The notes under the pieces are model-generated. The model did no database searches. It had not been told where the DNA came from and saw only the letters and a list, made by a program, of their open reading frames with translations. This document shows, in pieces, positions 4,789 to 5,351 of a stretch of 5,351 bases of DNA (position 1 is its first letter; every line of letters begins with the position of its first letter). The position numbers and the translations under genes are program-made. Source of the DNA: 2-01-FULL-39-10-A sp964565795 (GTDB lineage: Bacteria; Patescibacteriota; Microgenomatia; Levybacterales; UBA12049); assembly GCA_964565795.1 (NCBI GenBank), contig CAZMGC010000046.1, forward strand, positions 1 through 5,351, given 5' to 3'.

Positions 4789-5351
4789 ATGAAAAATAAC
4801 GGAAAAGTAATTGGTATAGAAGGCCAAGTAGTTAAAGTTGAATTTGAAACTGGAAATGTCCCAATTACGCACGATATCTTAACTCTAAAAGAAGACCCGA
4901 CAGTCCGAATGGAAGTCGTTTCTTCAATTAGCCAAACTGAATTTTACTGCCTCTGCTTCTCTTCAACTGACAAACTTTACCGGGGAGCAGAAATTATCAA
5001 TACTAATTCGCCAATTCAAATTCCTGTAGGAGAAGAGGTGCTTGGAAGAATTATAAATATTTTTGGTGAGCCTATTGACGGAAAAGGACCAATAAAAACT
5101 GCCAAGAAGTCTTCTATTTATTCTGAGCATTTAACATATGAGGATGTTGCAACGCACACGGATTTTCTTGAAACAGGCATAAAAGCACTAGACTTCTTCT
5201 CCCCTGTCTTAAAAGGAGACAAACTTGGACTTTTCGGAGGGGCAGGTGTGGGAAAAACGATTCTGTTAACTGAAATTATCCATAACGTTGTTACTCTTGC
5301 TCCAAAAAGAAGTGTGGTTTTTGCAGGAGTTGGAGAAAGATCTCGCGAAGG
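4789..5351 (+). CDS. atpD: F-type ATPase beta subunit (catalytic), 3' partial
   Basis: Beta hydrolyses or makes ATP at the alpha/beta interfaces. The window holds the first 187 codons of an expected ~460-480. Visible are the N-terminal beta-barrel with GKVIGIEGQVVKVEF (5-19), PIQIPVGEEVLGRIINIFG (75-93), the LETGIKALD segment (127-135), LGLFGGAGVGKTILLTEII (146-164) with a complete Walker A, and VVFAGVGERSRE (176-187). Glu183 in GVGER is the family's catalytic glutamate, so nothing visible suggests an inactive enzyme. The family's LMCPFAKGGK segment reads FFSPVLKGDK (136-145). The ATG follows the gamma stop by one base, with only a weak GGGG 11 bases upstream, so coupling to gamma is likely. 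Walker B, DELSEED and the C-terminus lie beyond the edge. Confidence 0.96.
   Translation, partial: MKNNGKVIGIEGQVVKVEFETGNVPITHDILTLKEDPTVRMEVVSSISQTEFYCLCFSSTDKLYRGAEIINTNSPIQIPVGEEVLGRIINIFGEPIDGKGPIKTAKKSSIYSEHLTYEDVATHTDFLETGIKALDFFSPVLKGDKLGLFGGAGVGKTILLTEIIHNVVTLAPKRSVVFAGVGERSRE

Overview
The window carries most of an F1-type ATPase operon, read left to right on the + strand. It sits behind about 640 bases of very AT-rich DNA with no convincing gene. Gene order is c-like protein, b, delta, alpha, gamma, beta, the bacterial F-ATPase order except that no a subunit (atpB) precedes the c position. Beta runs off the right edge, so epsilon (atpC) cannot be assessed. The low GC content, compact genes, lack of clear Shine-Dalgarno sites and style of the exported domain in the first gene suggest a Candidate Phyla Radiation (Patescibacteria) genome, perhaps Microgenomates-like. 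That placement is inference from memory of similar proteins. TGA serves as a normal stop.

Bases 1-642 hold a 21-bp-period repeat (61-144), scattered TTGGACA motifs, a 9-bp perfect hairpin (435-460), two small dyads (556-581, 590-600) and a likely promoter with a consensus -35 TTGACA at 601-606. The promoter lies so close to the first ATG (643) that the mRNA would have almost no leader.

Bases 643-5351 hold the operon. Alpha and beta keep intact Walker A motifs, and beta keeps its catalytic glutamate, so the head looks able to hydrolyse ATP. The membrane part is unusual. The protein in the c position is 270 aa, with a signal peptide, an exported beta-rich domain of about 125 residues, and a two-helix hairpin with a c-like GRNP loop. 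It lacks the ion-binding carboxylate in the second helix. The b subunit has a longer coiled coil than usual, alpha lacks the first ~14 residues of its N-terminus, delta is short, and gamma lacks the usual C-terminal signature.

Taken together, this looks less like a standard proton- or sodium-driven ATP synthase than like an F1 motor on a modified membrane rotor that displays folded domains outside the cell. The idea parallels the F1-like/X0 ATPases of mollicutes. It is a hypothesis: an a subunit could be encoded elsewhere, and the alpha gene is interrupted by an assembly gap of exactly 100 N.
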